Shown here: positions 36,395 through 44,745 of the stretch, piece by piece
How positions within the stretch are numbered: position 1 is the stretch's first letter
Layout: each line of letters starts with the position of its first letter
Assembly: GCF_000971975.1 (NCBI RefSeq)
Contig: NZ_KQ040780.1
Location: 148,760 to 212,759, forward strand
Reading direction: 5' to 3'
DNA: 64,000 nucleotides
DNA from: Paenibacillus algorifonticola
GTDB lineage: Bacteria > Bacillota > Bacilli > Paenibacillales > Paenibacillaceae
Translations under genes and position numbers: made by a program
Notes under the pieces: model-generated
Seen by the model: the letters and a program-made list of their open reading frames with translations, nothing else
Database searches by the model: none
Told to the model about the DNA's origin: nothing

Positions 36395-36971
36395 GCCGGT
36401 TTCATCCTATTGGCCGGAGCTGTATGCGGACATTAAGGAATTCATTAAGCTCGCAGCCACGGAAGATGTGGAGCTGGCTCTGCTGGAGCAGGCACAGCTG
36501 CAGCAACTGGATGACGGGTTTGTAATGACGGCGAGCCTGCCCGCTATTAAACGCAGGGAGCGCATGCTGGGCATTCAAGCTGATCCGAATGCGGAGAGTA
36601 TTGATTTTCGCCGGAGACGGATCGTCAATCGTTATTCGACCAAGCCTCCATTTACGATGAGGTATTTGCAGGAGCGGTTGGATTATCTGGTTGGGCGGGG
36701 ACGCGGCATCGCTGCTGTTGATGTGCAGAGCTTTATTTTGACGGTGACAGCGGCAATAGATGACGCCAATATTTTCAAAGAAGTTGAGCGGACCGTTTCG
36801 GCCATTAAGCCAGCCAATATCGTTTATCGTCAGCAAACGGCGATTAGGGATGGCTTTGTTTTGGAAGAACGAATTGTTGGAGTTCCTCTAGTTCGGAACA
36901 CTAGGCTCGGCAGTTGGGAGCTCGGCGTTACGCCATTTACAGATAGGGAAGCAGAGGTGATTGTGAAGTGA
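36387..36971 (+). CDS. Tail protein of the YmfQ/DUF2313 family (XkdU-like)
   Basis: A 194-residue protein with the family pattern RRERMLGIQADPNAESIDF (about residues 46-64) and TKPPFTMRYLQERLD. XkdU-type proteins sit between the baseplate J protein and the fibre. The start ATG 36387 is chosen because GGTGG lies upstream and homologues begin near here; a longer frame from 36354 would overlap XkdT more. The stop overlaps the next gene. Confidence 0.82.
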   Translation: MTKPVSSYWPELYADIKEFIKLAATEDVELALLEQAQLQQLDDGFVMTASLPAIKRRERMLGIQADPNAESIDFRRRRIVNRYSTKPPFTMRYLQERLDYLVGRGRGIAAVDVQSFILTVTAAIDDANIFKEVERTVSAIKPANIVYRQQTAIRDGFVLEERIVGVPLVRNTRLGSWELGVTPFTDREAEVIVK

Positions 36972-37249
36972 TTACATCAACGTTTAAGCAGGAGGTCGCG
37001 GAGTTTATTGATTCAAAAATTACGAAGGTTGTGCTGAATAGCGGAGCTTATGAGATTACAGATTTTATTGTGAAATCGGTCAGCGATAGCGTGCTCAGCC
37101 TGAATTATTTGATTCCTGATGGCGCGGTCGATACCGTCACTCGCATTGAACTGAAAAATGCAGCCGGAACTGTCAGCGACAGCAGCGTAAACCTGCCGAT
37201 TGCAGCGGACACACTAATGATTCAAACGATTTTTGTGAAGGAGGAGTAA
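36968..37249 (+). CDS. Small tail-operon protein of unknown function
   Basis: A 93-residue beta-rich soluble protein (YEITDFIVKSVSDSVLSLNY). GTG 36968 overlaps the XkdU stop, and AGAGGTGA lies upstream. Its place between XkdU and the fibre suggests a fibre connector or baseplate accessory. No family is recognised. Confidence 0.65.
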   Translation: MITSTFKQEVAEFIDSKITKVVLNSGAYEITDFIVKSVSDSVLSLNYLIPDGAVDTVTRIELKNAAGTVSDSSVNLPIAADTLMIQTIFVKEE

Positions 37250-37256
37250 CATAAAC

Positions 37257-38747
37257 ATGGCTAAAACAGATTGGAAATTTAATGATATCGTGACCGAGAC
37301 AGATATGAATGAGCTGGGTCAGGAAGTGAACGATCAGGCCGCGGCTATCGGGGATATGTCGACCGTACCGACGGAGGCGAAGGATGCGGCTGGGGCGATT
37401 GGGGAGCTGCATGGGGAGAAATTGGACCAAGCTGGTGGCAAAATGACGGGGGCTTTGTTCGTGGAAACAGCAGCGCGGGAGATTAGTGCAGGTTCTTGGG
37501 CAGATATGAGTGCGAATAGTACGGGATACGCTTTGTTCGCTCAGAATTGCTACACCGCTCACAACAACGAATACCGCTATAGCAATACGAATTCATCGCT
37601 AGGTGCTCGGGGTATTCGTTTTAATCACACAACTGCTTCCGTGGAGTATTTTGACACAGGGGCAATCGCGACGGCAGCCGATCTGGCATTTACGCCTAAT
37701 TGGATTAATATGAGGCCAGATACGGCGGCGACAGCTAATCGAACAATTCTGCGGGATGCGAATGGTCGAGCAAAGGTCGCTGCACCAATGGCTTCTGATG
37801 ATATTGCAAGGCTGGATACGGTTCAAAATTTTGGATATGGTGCAACAAGTGGCACAGGATCGGCTTACACGGCTGCTATTGGGCTAGTCTCGGCGCTTAC
37901 GGAGGGCTTGCGCGTAACAATCAAACTGCATGCAGCTAACGGAGCTAGTCCAACACTTAATATTAACGGATTAGGCGCAAAAGCAATCGTCAAGCCTTCC
38001 GGCAGCGCACCGACAGTTGGCTTGCTCAAAGCAAGCTCAATTTATACGCTTATTTATAATGGCGCGGCTTTTACATTACAGGGTGAAGGGGGTGAGTATG
38101 GAACGGCAATTGCTGCTGATGTGTTGGAGGGAAAGTCAATCGGAACAGAGACGGGAATAGTGACCGGCACAATGTCGTCAAGGGCTGGAGTCCAAGCGCC
38201 TACAAGCACGGCTCAGTGGGGAAATGGAGACTTGGCAGCATATTTATCTCCCGGTTACTACAACGGTGAGTTGCGCATCGGTGTGGCTCAATTACAAGCA
38301 GCTGAGCCGGATTTGTGGAGTCCTAACATTAAGAACGGTATAACGATTTTTGGGATCACAGGGACACTAGCGGAGTGGGCTTATAATGCGGGTGATATTG
38401 TACAGACGAGATACACAAGTGCGAGAACAACGTCTTCAATGTCTCCAGTGGTTGGAGCTGTATTTGAGGTTACAAGGGGTGGGACTTTTAAATTCGAGTT
38501 CAAACAGCTTTCCAATAACGTTGCTGTCACGTCATACGTACAACTTTACAGAAACGGGTTGGCATACGGGAATTTGTGGAGTACGAATGACTACTACGGC
38601 ATTAACAGATCGGAATCCCTGACATTAACTACCGGGGACAAGATTCAATTCATGCTTTGGGTAAATAACAACGTAAATGGCGGTACGTCCTCATTCACCG
38701 ACTTACTTGTCAAGTCTAGTCTAAATGTACCGTATTTCAGTTCATAA
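37257..38747 (+). CDS. Tail fibre / receptor-binding protein
   Basis: A 496-residue fibre candidate. The N-terminus (DIVTETDMNELGQEVNDQAA) resembles baseplate-attachment segments of Firmicute fibres. The middle has low-complexity Ala/Thr/Gly-rich beta repeats (ATAANRTILRDANGRAKVAA), and the C-terminal 100 residues look like a separate beta-sandwich (FEVTRGGTFKFEFKQLSNNV). Fibres fix the target cell range, so this protein determines which bacteria the particle would kill. AGGAGT lies before ATG 37257. A small interrupted gene follows. Confidence 0.78.
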   Translation: MAKTDWKFNDIVTETDMNELGQEVNDQAAAIGDMSTVPTEAKDAAGAIGELHGEKLDQAGGKMTGALFVETAAREISAGSWADMSANSTGYALFAQNCYTAHNNEYRYSNTNSSLGARGIRFNHTTASVEYFDTGAIATAADLAFTPNWINMRPDTAATANRTILRDANGRAKVAAPMASDDIARLDTVQNFGYGATSGTGSAYTAAIGLVSALTEGLRVTIKLHAANGASPTLNINGLGAKAIVKPSGSAPTVGLLKASSIYTLIYNGAAFTLQGEGGEYGTAIAADVLEGKSIGTETGIVTGTMSSRAGVQAPTSTAQWGNGDLAAYLSPGYYNGELRIGVAQLQAAEPDLWSPNIKNGITIFGITGTLAEWAYNAGDIVQTRYTSARTTSSMSPVVGAVFEVTRGGTFKFEFKQLSNNVAVTSYVQLYRNGLAYGNLWSTNDYYGINRSESLTLTTGDKIQFMLWVNNNVNGGTSSFTDLLVKSSLNVPYFSS

Positions 38748-38758
38748 GGAGGATATGC

Positions 38759-38989
38759 ATGCCTAAAATTCAAAACTTCGCCATCCATTCTGGCCGCATA
38801 ATTGGCGAAGATGGCAACACCGTCAACTTAGTGTATCTCATCTGACGTATAAGCGGCGGAGGTAGTCGTAGTCTGGTGGTGCCGTTAAGTCATACATTTC
38901 ATAATGGAGTTACTGTAGTCCGTACTGGCTATGCTCTAAAGTTTGAAGGAGAAACGAACCTGTTAGTAGAAATTGTGGACAGGAATTAA
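38759..38989 (+). pseudogene. Small tail-operon gene interrupted by an in-frame UGA
   Basis: ATG 38759 has a perfect AAGGAGG six bases upstream and reads MPKIQNFAIHSGRIIG with 28 codons to TGA 38843-38845. The same frame then continues for 47 codons (RISGGGSRSLVVPLSHTFHN and on) to TAA 38987-38989. A single point mutation would restore a 76-residue protein. It is either a broken fibre accessory gene or a readthrough case (UGA followed by C). I treat it as a pseudogene. Confidence 0.6.
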
Positions 38990-39239
38990 GCAGGAACGTT
39001 GCATTCAAGAGCAAGGGGCGAAAGGACATGTGGCTCTCGCTGCTTTGCGTGAAAGTGTCCAATATCAATTTGACAATGGCCTTTAGTAAAATGCAGCAGG
39101 CGAATGATTCACTGCCTGAATGTGGGGCAGCAGTTTATTAATTGTTAGGGGAACGTAATTGGTATATTCATTAACCCAAGCCAAGGCAACTAAAGGGGTG
39201 GAACCCCAGTTGTGTGATAATAAAAACAGGAACATCGTA
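38990..39239. other. Stretch after the fibre region without a convincing gene
   Basis: Very short open frames exist, such as MWLSLLCVKVSNINLTMA from ATG 39028 with AAAGG nearby, and a 38-codon frame from 38973 to 39086. Neither matches anything I recognise. A hairpin, CAACT and GGGGT pairing with ACCCC and AGTTG, lies at 39187-39212 without a T-run. The sequence looks decayed. Confidence 0.4.
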
Positions 39240-39242
39240 AAA

Positions 39243-39366
39243 TGCAAAGATAGCCGTGTTGTAACACGACTCACTGCGCAATAGCCGCGGTTAAGGACCG
39301 TAAGTTTCGAAACGATGGATAACGAAAAACAGACCGCTCCTTTGACCAAGGGCGGTCTGTTTTTTT
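39243..39366 (+). ncRNA. Candidate antitoxin RNA (type I toxin-antitoxin-like, copy B)
   Basis: The strand opposite the toxin ORF carries AGCCGTGTTGTAACACGACT (39252-39271), a perfect small hairpin (CGTGTT/AACACG), then GCAATAGCCGC, TTAAGG and the terminator at 39327-39362. The same blocks in the same order appear at 10428-10539. It overlaps the toxin 3' region. The upstream promoter is weak (TAAAAT at 39237-39242); ends are approximate. Confidence 0.5.
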
Positions 39367-39450
39367 ATTGAACAGCAGTTCTTTGAGCGCCGCGATTAGA
39401 TAACAAAAGGTAAGCATGATTATGAGTATGATTGTTTCGAATACTATCAA
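39271..39450 (-). CDS. Putative holin-like type I toxin, copy B
   Basis: From TTG 39450 the peptide reads MIVFETIILIIMLTFCYLIA and continues AALKELLFNKKTDRPW: one hydrophobic helix and a basic tail, homologous to copy A (MTVFEAIMIMLTFG). GAGAGGG lies upstream on the minus strand and can pair with a nearby CCTCTTT, which would hide it. Unlike copy A there is no stop before the terminator hairpin: the frame runs on to 39271, so a transcript ending at the hairpin would have no stop codon. The locus lies between the fibre and holin genes, a common place for prophage toxin-antitoxin cassettes. Confidence 0.5.
   Translation of the reverse strand: MIVFETIILIIMLTFCYLIAALKELLFNKKTDRPWSKERSVFRYPSFRNLRSLTAAIAQ
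39327..39362. terminator. Bidirectional terminator of toxin-antitoxin copy B
   Basis: An 11-base-pair stem AAACAGACCGC / GCGGTCTGTTT with a 14-base loop. T-runs follow on both strands (six T on the plus strand). Confidence 0.8.
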
Positions 39451-39599
39451 AAGGCATCCCTCTCTTTTAAAGAGGCATCTGATCAACTTTAAGCCTATTC
39501 TATTGCTTGATCAATATAGCATATTATGCGAGGGTAATTTAATTATTTTATCAAATTTCGCATCTGTGGGGCTATTTTGGAAAAGAAAGGATGAGAGAC

Positions 39600-40112
39600 A
39601 TGTATAAGCAAATTTTTATGGTTGATGTAACACCAAGTACGAAACTAGTCACCATGATTGGAGGATTTTTAGCCCCTTGGATTGGATTGTTCTACGGGCC
39701 TAATAGGCTAATCCCTATTATCCTGCTCGTTGCTGTAACTGCGATGGATTGGATTACAGGGATCGCGGCAGCAAAAAAAGATAAAACATATTCTTCGGAA
39801 TATGGTATTCGGCAAGGAGTGCCACGCACTATGTTCCTCCTGGCTCTGCCGGTGATAGCGAATTTGTTTGACCAAATGTTTGTATTGCCTGGCTTGCTGT
39901 TCTACGCCATTACGTTAGGCCTGATTTATCACACCTGGCAGTCGTTGACGGCCAATGCTTACCGCGCTGGCTGGGGCAAATGGATTCCCCAGGCTGTCGT
40001 CAAGCTGATCGAAAGCGAGCTGCGAGCGAAGATGGAGCGGGCGACAAAACGCGGTGCGGAACTAACTGAATCAACTGACCCAACAGAACCAACAGAAAGG
40101 AAGGATTCCTAA
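39600..40112 (+). CDS. Phage holin (holin 4 / toxin-secretion family)
   Basis: A 170-residue membrane protein that forms the hole letting endolysin reach the wall. It has three to four hydrophobic segments (MIGGFLAPWIGLFYG; LIPIILLVAVTAMDWITGIA; TMFLLALPVIANLFD; LLFYAITLGLIYH) and a polar C-terminus rich in Thr, Glu and Pro. The DWITGI motif is typical of the family. AAAGG (39586-39590) gives correct spacing only for ATG 39600, not the ATG at 39591. The stop overlaps the endolysin start by one base. Confidence 0.88.
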   Translation: MYKQIFMVDVTPSTKLVTMIGGFLAPWIGLFYGPNRLIPIILLVAVTAMDWITGIAAAKKDKTYSSEYGIRQGVPRTMFLLALPVIANLFDQMFVLPGLLFYAITLGLIYHTWQSLTANAYRAGWGKWIPQAVVKLIESELRAKMERATKRGAELTESTDPTEPTERKDS

Positions 40113-40783
40113 TGCTGACCTTATTGCAGGTGAAAAATAAATCCGTACCCAAGCTCGAAGGGCTGCTTGCCCCTGTTCGCGCCGCAGCGGAACGCTTGAT
40201 CGAACGCTGCTATGCGCGCGATATTCCCATCGTCATTACGCAAGGGCTGCGTACGATTGCTGAGCAAGAGAAGCTATATGCGCAAGGCCGAACGACGGCG
40301 GGCAGCATTGTGACCAATGCAAGAGGTGGTTACAGCTACCATAATTTTGGCGTAGCGATAGATTTTGCTTTGCTGTCCCCGGATGGGAAGCAGGTATATT
40401 GGGATACGAAACGCGACGGCAATGCTAACCAGGCCGCAGACTGGGCCGAGGTAGTAGATGAAGCGAAGCGGCTTGGTTTTGCATGGGGCGGAGACTGGAC
40501 GTCGTTTAAGGATTATCCCCATTTTGAAATGAGGTTCGGCCTGACTACTGCTCAGCTTCGAGCAGGTGCGCGGCCGACAGCAGCACAGATTACGGCTGCA
40601 ATGGCTATTATAACGAAGGAGGACTCCAATATCATGAAAGCCGAAGATGCTAATGATCTTATTAAACGTTACTTGCAGCCTGCCTGGGCAGCATGCAAGC
40701 AAAAAGGTGATAAAGCAGGCATGCAAGAAGTACACCGACTCGCCAACGAGCTTCGCAAATCAAGTGGACAAAAAGAACAATAA
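40112..40783 (+). CDS. Endolysin, M15-family L-alanyl-D-glutamate peptidase
   Basis: A 223-residue peptidoglycan peptidase. The zinc-site motifs are SYHNFGVAIDFAL (His and Asp ligands, about residues 71-83) and WTSFKDYPHFEMRF (catalytic Asp and His, about 129-142), as in CwlK/VanY-type lysins. The C-terminal 60 residues (AEDANDLIKRYLQPAWAACK) form a helical tail domain rather than a known wall-binding repeat. With the holin it would release particles by lysis of the producer. It is the last gene of the tail island. Confidence 0.9.
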   Translation: MLTLLQVKNKSVPKLEGLLAPVRAAAERLIERCYARDIPIVITQGLRTIAEQEKLYAQGRTTAGSIVTNARGGYSYHNFGVAIDFALLSPDGKQVYWDTKRDGNANQAADWAEVVDEAKRLGFAWGGDWTSFKDYPHFEMRFGLTTAQLRAGARPTAAQITAAMAIITKEDSNIMKAEDANDLIKRYLQPAWAACKQKGDKAGMQEVHRLANELRKSSGQKEQ

Positions 40784-40833
40784 ACTCCCTTCGACCATCT
40801 ATTTTGCCGACTCGCAGCTAAGATTTGAACAAA

Positions 40834-40896
40834 GAAATGGAGAGAAACCACGATTTCGACGCTCTATTGCGACACTCACCAGACCCTCTCCATTTC
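40834..40896. repeat. Inverted repeat at the right edge of the tail island
   Basis: GAAATGGAGAG (40834-40844) and CTCTCCATTTC (40886-40896) are perfect inverted copies around a 41-base spacer. It lies between the endolysin and a convergent gene. It could be a large terminator hairpin or a boundary feature; no matching direct repeat is seen at the left edge near 25620-25730. Confidence 0.55.
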
Positions 40897-40912
40897 GGCG
40901 CTTGCCGCAAGC

Positions 40913-41473
40913 TTACTTTTTGACCACGATGTACTGCTGCGTTCGCCACTCGAACTCTTCTGCCTGTAGTAGCTCAGTTAGTTTTAGCGTCAGATCGGGC
41001 TCTAGCTTCGCCGCTTCCTCGAAGCGTTCCGATCCATCCGCCCAACAGGAAAACAGCTCGATCTGTTCACCGATTTCCAGATTGCGGTCGAGGTAATGGA
41101 ACAGCTCCGTCAAGCATTTTTGGTAGCATGGGTAGGCAGTAGGATATGAGCGCTTGATTTCCTCATTCATTTGGAAGGAGCCGCCATCCGGGTGTACTTC
41201 GTATACATAGGGAAAGCGGAATATATGCGAGGCATCTTGATCTTCCATAGGTCCGCGTACATATAACCCCGCAGCATCCTCTGCTGTTTCATAAATTTCC
41301 ACCAACTTGTCCCCCTTCGGGTAGTTCTCCAACAAAGTTTGCATATGTGTATGATTTTTAGCCTCTGGATTCACATAGGTGACGTAATCCATTAGCGTCA
41401 TTGTCGTATTTTTCTTTCCGAACGAACCCGTTGGAAGCCCATGGCTTGCGGCCATATAATAAAAAAGAGACAT
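40913..41473 (-). CDS. Hypothetical protein
   Basis: A 186-residue soluble protein, mixed alpha/beta (MEDQDASHIFRFPYVYEVHP). Start ATG 41473 is preferred, with AGGAAGGTGA upstream; an in-frame ATG at 41512 has no good ribosome site. No motif or signal peptide is recognised. It is convergent with the endolysin gene and probably belongs to the host chromosome beside the island rather than to the tail operon. Confidence 0.65.
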   Translation of the reverse strand: MSLFYYMAASHGLPTGSFGKKNTTMTLMDYVTYVNPEAKNHTHMQTLLENYPKGDKLVEIYETAEDAAGLYVRGPMEDQDASHIFRFPYVYEVHPDGGSFQMNEEIKRSYPTAYPCYQKCLTELFHYLDRNLEIGEQIELFSCWADGSERFEEAAKLEPDLTLKLTELLQAEEFEWRTQQYIVVKK

Positions 41474-41842
41474 TGGTATGGTCACCTTCCTCTCATTTAA
41501 ATAAAAAAGCACGATGTCCTCAGTTGAACTATATTCTCCAGCAAAGCCTATTTTCCTACCACATCCTTGTGAAAAATAAATCGTAGTTTTTGTTAAATAG
41601 TCATACTTTCCCCTAAAGAAATGGAAGCGTTATTACGTTAAAATAAAACGGTAGGGAAGCAACCGAATATGCGAATTAGTGCTTTTTCGCGAGTTTGTCT
41701 ATCGCTCCAACGATTGCCTCTTCCATGTTAAACTAAAGCTTATAAGCGATTGCGGCAGCTTGGAGCAGTCGGCCTTCAAGAAGGGCAGACAATCTATTCT
41801 CCGTCCGCTCAAAGCTATTTTCGCAGGAGGAGGGGCTAGCGG
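41474..41842. other. Intergenic region before the AraC regulator
   Basis: No gene is seen. TTATAA-like -10 elements occur near 41737-41745. A partial cre-like sequence (GGAAGCGTTATTA, 41624-41640) is too weak to call. The stretch supports divergent promoters for the minus-strand gene and the AraC gene. Confidence 0.4.
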
Positions 41843-42760
41843 ATGACTTTTTCGGCAGCAGCATTGAAGGATATTTCCCCATTCGTACGTTTTGTTAAAA
41901 TCATCAAATCGGCTGAGCTCTCAGGCGAATGGCTGGATTATGACCATGTGTTTACGTTTATTGAGCAGGGCCAAGCCGATTTTATTTTAAATGGCGTGCG
42001 CTATCAGTTGGGGGAAGGGGATGCGATAGTCATGCCGCTGCTGATGACGCATTTCATTCGCTCCACATCGAGCGAGCCGCTGATTCAGTATATTTTTCAC
42101 TTTGATTTATACCATGATGATACACGCAGCCGTTGGCAGTCGATTGGCATTGTGACAGGCGAGCAGCTAGTCATTCCAGAGCGTGAGCAATTACTGCAAA
42201 GCCTGCATCCGGTTTCCGCCATCAGCGGGCCTGACCGCATGGAGTTGAAAAAGCTTTTTCTCATCATGCGAAAAAGATTCATAGAAGGCGGCACCACTAG
42301 CGAGCTGGAGCTTAAGGCGATTGCACTGCAGCTGCTTGTGCTTTTTCTGCGCAATCAAAGCGGGCATGAGCGCCAGGAAGGCACACAAGCGAAAGCGTGG
42401 GCGCCAATCCAGCAATGTATTGACTATATTCAGCAGTATTTTGCCGATCCTGAACTGGATAATGACCGGATAAGCGAGCAGGCGGGGCTGTCACCAGGCT
42501 ATTTATCCAATTTGTTTAAAGAGCAGACGGGTGTGACGCTTCATAAGTATTTGACGTATGTGCGCATCGAGCATGCCAAAAAACGGATCATGGCGGGCAA
42601 GGAAACCTTAACCGCGATATCGGCGGGCAGTGGATTTTCGAGCATTCATCATTTTAGCCGCATATTTAAACGCGAGGCGGGCTTGACGCCTAGCCAATTC
42701 AAGGCGGAAGCATCCGGTCCTATCCGGAGCCTCATAAGCGATATTCCAACCACTACATAA
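41843..42760 (+). CDS. AraC-family regulator with cupin sensor domain
   Basis: A 305-residue regulator. The N-terminal cupin-type domain (YQLGEGDAIVMPLLMTHFIR, about residues 54-73) would bind a sugar. The C-terminal AraC DNA-binding domain has both helix-turn-helix units (ISEQAGLSPGYLSNLFKEQT and LTAISAGSGFSSIHHFSRIF). GGAGGAGGGG precedes ATG 41843. Two sugar-metabolism enzymes follow in the same direction, so it is most likely their activator. Confidence 0.88.
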   Translation: MTFSAAALKDISPFVRFVKIIKSAELSGEWLDYDHVFTFIEQGQADFILNGVRYQLGEGDAIVMPLLMTHFIRSTSSEPLIQYIFHFDLYHDDTRSRWQSIGIVTGEQLVIPEREQLLQSLHPVSAISGPDRMELKKLFLIMRKRFIEGGTTSELELKAIALQLLVLFLRNQSGHERQEGTQAKAWAPIQQCIDYIQQYFADPELDNDRISEQAGLSPGYLSNLFKEQTGVTLHKYLTYVRIEHAKKRIMAGKETLTAISAGSGFSSIHHFSRIFKREAGLTPSQFKAEASGPIRSLISDIPTTT

Positions 42761-42776
42761 CGGGAGAGTGCGTCTC

Positions 42777-43796
42777 ATGAAAAACACGCAAATTGAATTT
42801 ACTGCGCCGTGGAAAGTAGAAGTGAAGCAGGAGGAGCTGCAAGCTCAGGTTCCAGAGCTTACAGGCAATCAGGTGCTGGTGAAAAAACATTATACGCTCA
42901 TTAGCCCTGGTACGGAGCTTGCTTGTCTTTCCGGAGGCGAAAGCTGGTTCAATATGCCGTCTGTACCTGGGTATGCAGCAGCTAGTGAAATTGTGGCATT
43001 GGGGCCAGAGGCGGCCGAAGGATTCCAGATTGGCGATAGGGTCTTTCATTACGGCAAGCATTCCCGCTATGAGTTGACGACGACAAGCGGGGTGTTTCTC
43101 AAAGTGCCGGATAGCTTGCCGCTGGCCTGGGCTCCTTTTACACGGATGGCTACGGTAGCGATGACAAGCACGCGAGTGTCGTCGATTGAGCTGGGCGATT
43201 ATGTAGCGGTGACAGGACTTGGCCTGATTGGCAATATGGCTGCACAGCTGGCCGGACTTCAAGGCGCATCGGTTATCGGCATTGATTTAGCAGCAAAACG
43301 CAGAAAGCTTGCTCAGAGCTGCGGCATCCAGCATGCCATTGAGGCAGGCGCAGATTCGCACAAGCAGGTTATGGAGCTGACGGGCGGCAAAGGCGTATCT
43401 ACACTTATTGAAGCAACGGGTGTTCCGCAAGTCATTTTGGACAATGTAGCGCTTGTTGGCCAATATGGAGAAGCGATCCTACTCGGCAGTCCGAGGGGCG
43501 AGCTGCAGAGCAATGTAACCGATTTGCTGAACAGCATCCATTTGAATGGACGCGGCTGTGTGACGTTCAAGGGAGCGCATGAATGGCGTTATCCGCTAAC
43601 GCCGGAAGCTTTTGTCAAGCATTCCCTTGTTCGTAATTCAGAGGTCGTATTCCGTCTTATGCTATATGGCAAGCTGCAAATTGAACCGCTCATTAGCCAC
43701 ATCATGAGTCCTGCTGATGCACCCGCTGCCTATGAAGGATTACGCAATAAGAAAGATGAATATTTAGGCGTACTATTTAATTGGGAAGAGGTGTAA
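42777..43796 (+). CDS. MDR-superfamily (alcohol/sorbitol-type) dehydrogenase
   Basis: A 339-residue medium-chain dehydrogenase. The nucleotide-binding motif is GLGLIGNMAAQLAG (about 145-158) with the acidic end of the next strand in IGIDLAAK, indicating NAD preference. The usual catalytic zinc Cys, the GHE motif and the four-cysteine structural zinc loop are not visible, so it may be a divergent or zinc-independent member. The start ATG 42777 follows GGGAGAG. It lies between the AraC regulator and a sugar isomerase-like gene and presumably acts on a sugar or polyol. Confidence 0.8.
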   Translation: MKNTQIEFTAPWKVEVKQEELQAQVPELTGNQVLVKKHYTLISPGTELACLSGGESWFNMPSVPGYAAASEIVALGPEAAEGFQIGDRVFHYGKHSRYELTTTSGVFLKVPDSLPLAWAPFTRMATVAMTSTRVSSIELGDYVAVTGLGLIGNMAAQLAGLQGASVIGIDLAAKRRKLAQSCGIQHAIEAGADSHKQVMELTGGKGVSTLIEATGVPQVILDNVALVGQYGEAILLGSPRGELQSNVTDLLNSIHLNGRGCVTFKGAHEWRYPLTPEAFVKHSLVRNSEVVFRLMLYGKLQIEPLISHIMSPADAPAAYEGLRNKKDEYLGVLFNWEEV

Positions 43797-43800
43797 GGGA

Positions 43801-44622
43801 ATGATTAGAGGATTAAGCAAGTCGGGTTTAGGCTCTATTACAGATGAACAGTTGATTGCAAAAGCGGCGGAGTATGGATTTGGCGTCGTAGATATTGATG
43901 CTAAGGCGCTTGTAGAAAAGCACGGAGAGCAAGGAGCGGCAAAGCTGCTGTCTGACCATCATGTGACTTTAGGCTCAATAGGGCTGAATGTAGAATGGCG
44001 CGGCACGGATGAGCAGTTTCGGGAAGGCTTGAAGCAGCTTCCGCTGCATGCGGCGGCGGCTGCACAATTGGGATGCACAGCCTGCTGTACATACATCTTG
44101 CCCTCGACGGACTACAAATCGGCACTGTTCACAGCGCTTGCGGTAGCCCGCTTGCGCCTAATTGCGGACATTTTGGATGCGTATGGCATTCGCTTTGCGC
44201 TGGAGTTTGTAGGGCCGCATCATTTGCGGACAGCATGGGCGAATCCTTTTATATGGACGGTTGAGGAGACGCTTGCGCTGATTTCGGCGATTAATCGGCC
44301 CAATGTTGGCTTGCTGGTGGACGCTTACCATTGCCATACGACAGGCTTTACGCCAGAGCATTTGCGGGGTTTAAGGCCGGAGCAGGTCGTTCACGTCCAC
44401 ATAAATGATGCCCGCGATCTTCCTGTCGCTGAGCTGCTGGATAATGACCGTCTCTACCCTGGTGAAGGGATTATTGACCTTAAAGGCTTTCTGGCCGCGC
44501 TCGCAGACATCGGCTACAAGGGGCCAGTTGTACAGGAGATATTGACCCGGACTGCTCCTGAAGAAACACCGGATGAGCTGTTAAGCCGCTCCAAAGCGGG
44601 ATTTGACAAGGTTTTTGCATAA
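43801..44622 (+). CDS. Sugar phosphate isomerase/epimerase (TIM barrel, AP endonuclease 2 fold)
   Basis: A 273-residue xylose-isomerase-like TIM barrel. Metal ligands are likely E in FALEFVGPHH, D and H in LLVDAYHCH, H in VVHVHINDARD and the later E in VVQEIL. Such proteins isomerise or epimerise ketoses, inosose or related sugars. It starts four bases after the dehydrogenase stop with AGGTGTAAGGG upstream, so the two enzymes work in one pathway. The substrate is not identifiable. Confidence 0.82.
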   Translation: MIRGLSKSGLGSITDEQLIAKAAEYGFGVVDIDAKALVEKHGEQGAAKLLSDHHVTLGSIGLNVEWRGTDEQFREGLKQLPLHAAAAAQLGCTACCTYILPSTDYKSALFTALAVARLRLIADILDAYGIRFALEFVGPHHLRTAWANPFIWTVEETLALISAINRPNVGLLVDAYHCHTTGFTPEHLRGLRPEQVVHVHINDARDLPVAELLDNDRLYPGEGIIDLKGFLAALADIGYKGPVVQEILTRTAPEETPDELLSRSKAGFDKVFA

Positions 44623-44745
44623 AAGGCTCCTTAAGCCAGCAAGCCCGAAGCTCATAGGAAAAACGCACATTTCTTGCAAGCGCCTATACCGTTTCGCCAT
44701 TTCGTCCATAGGATACTGTGTACTTTAACCAAAGGAGATGGACAA

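Noticed and set aside
39083..39349. An 88-codon minus-strand frame before the toxin copy B
   Set aside because: No ribosome site, no recognisable motif, and it overlaps the structured RNA and terminator.
25613..40912. Search for att direct repeats flanking the tail island
   Set aside because: No convincing direct repeat was found by eye at the two edges, and there is no integrase.
41624..41640. cre-like sequence before the AraC gene
   Set aside because: It misses two fixed positions of the consensus.
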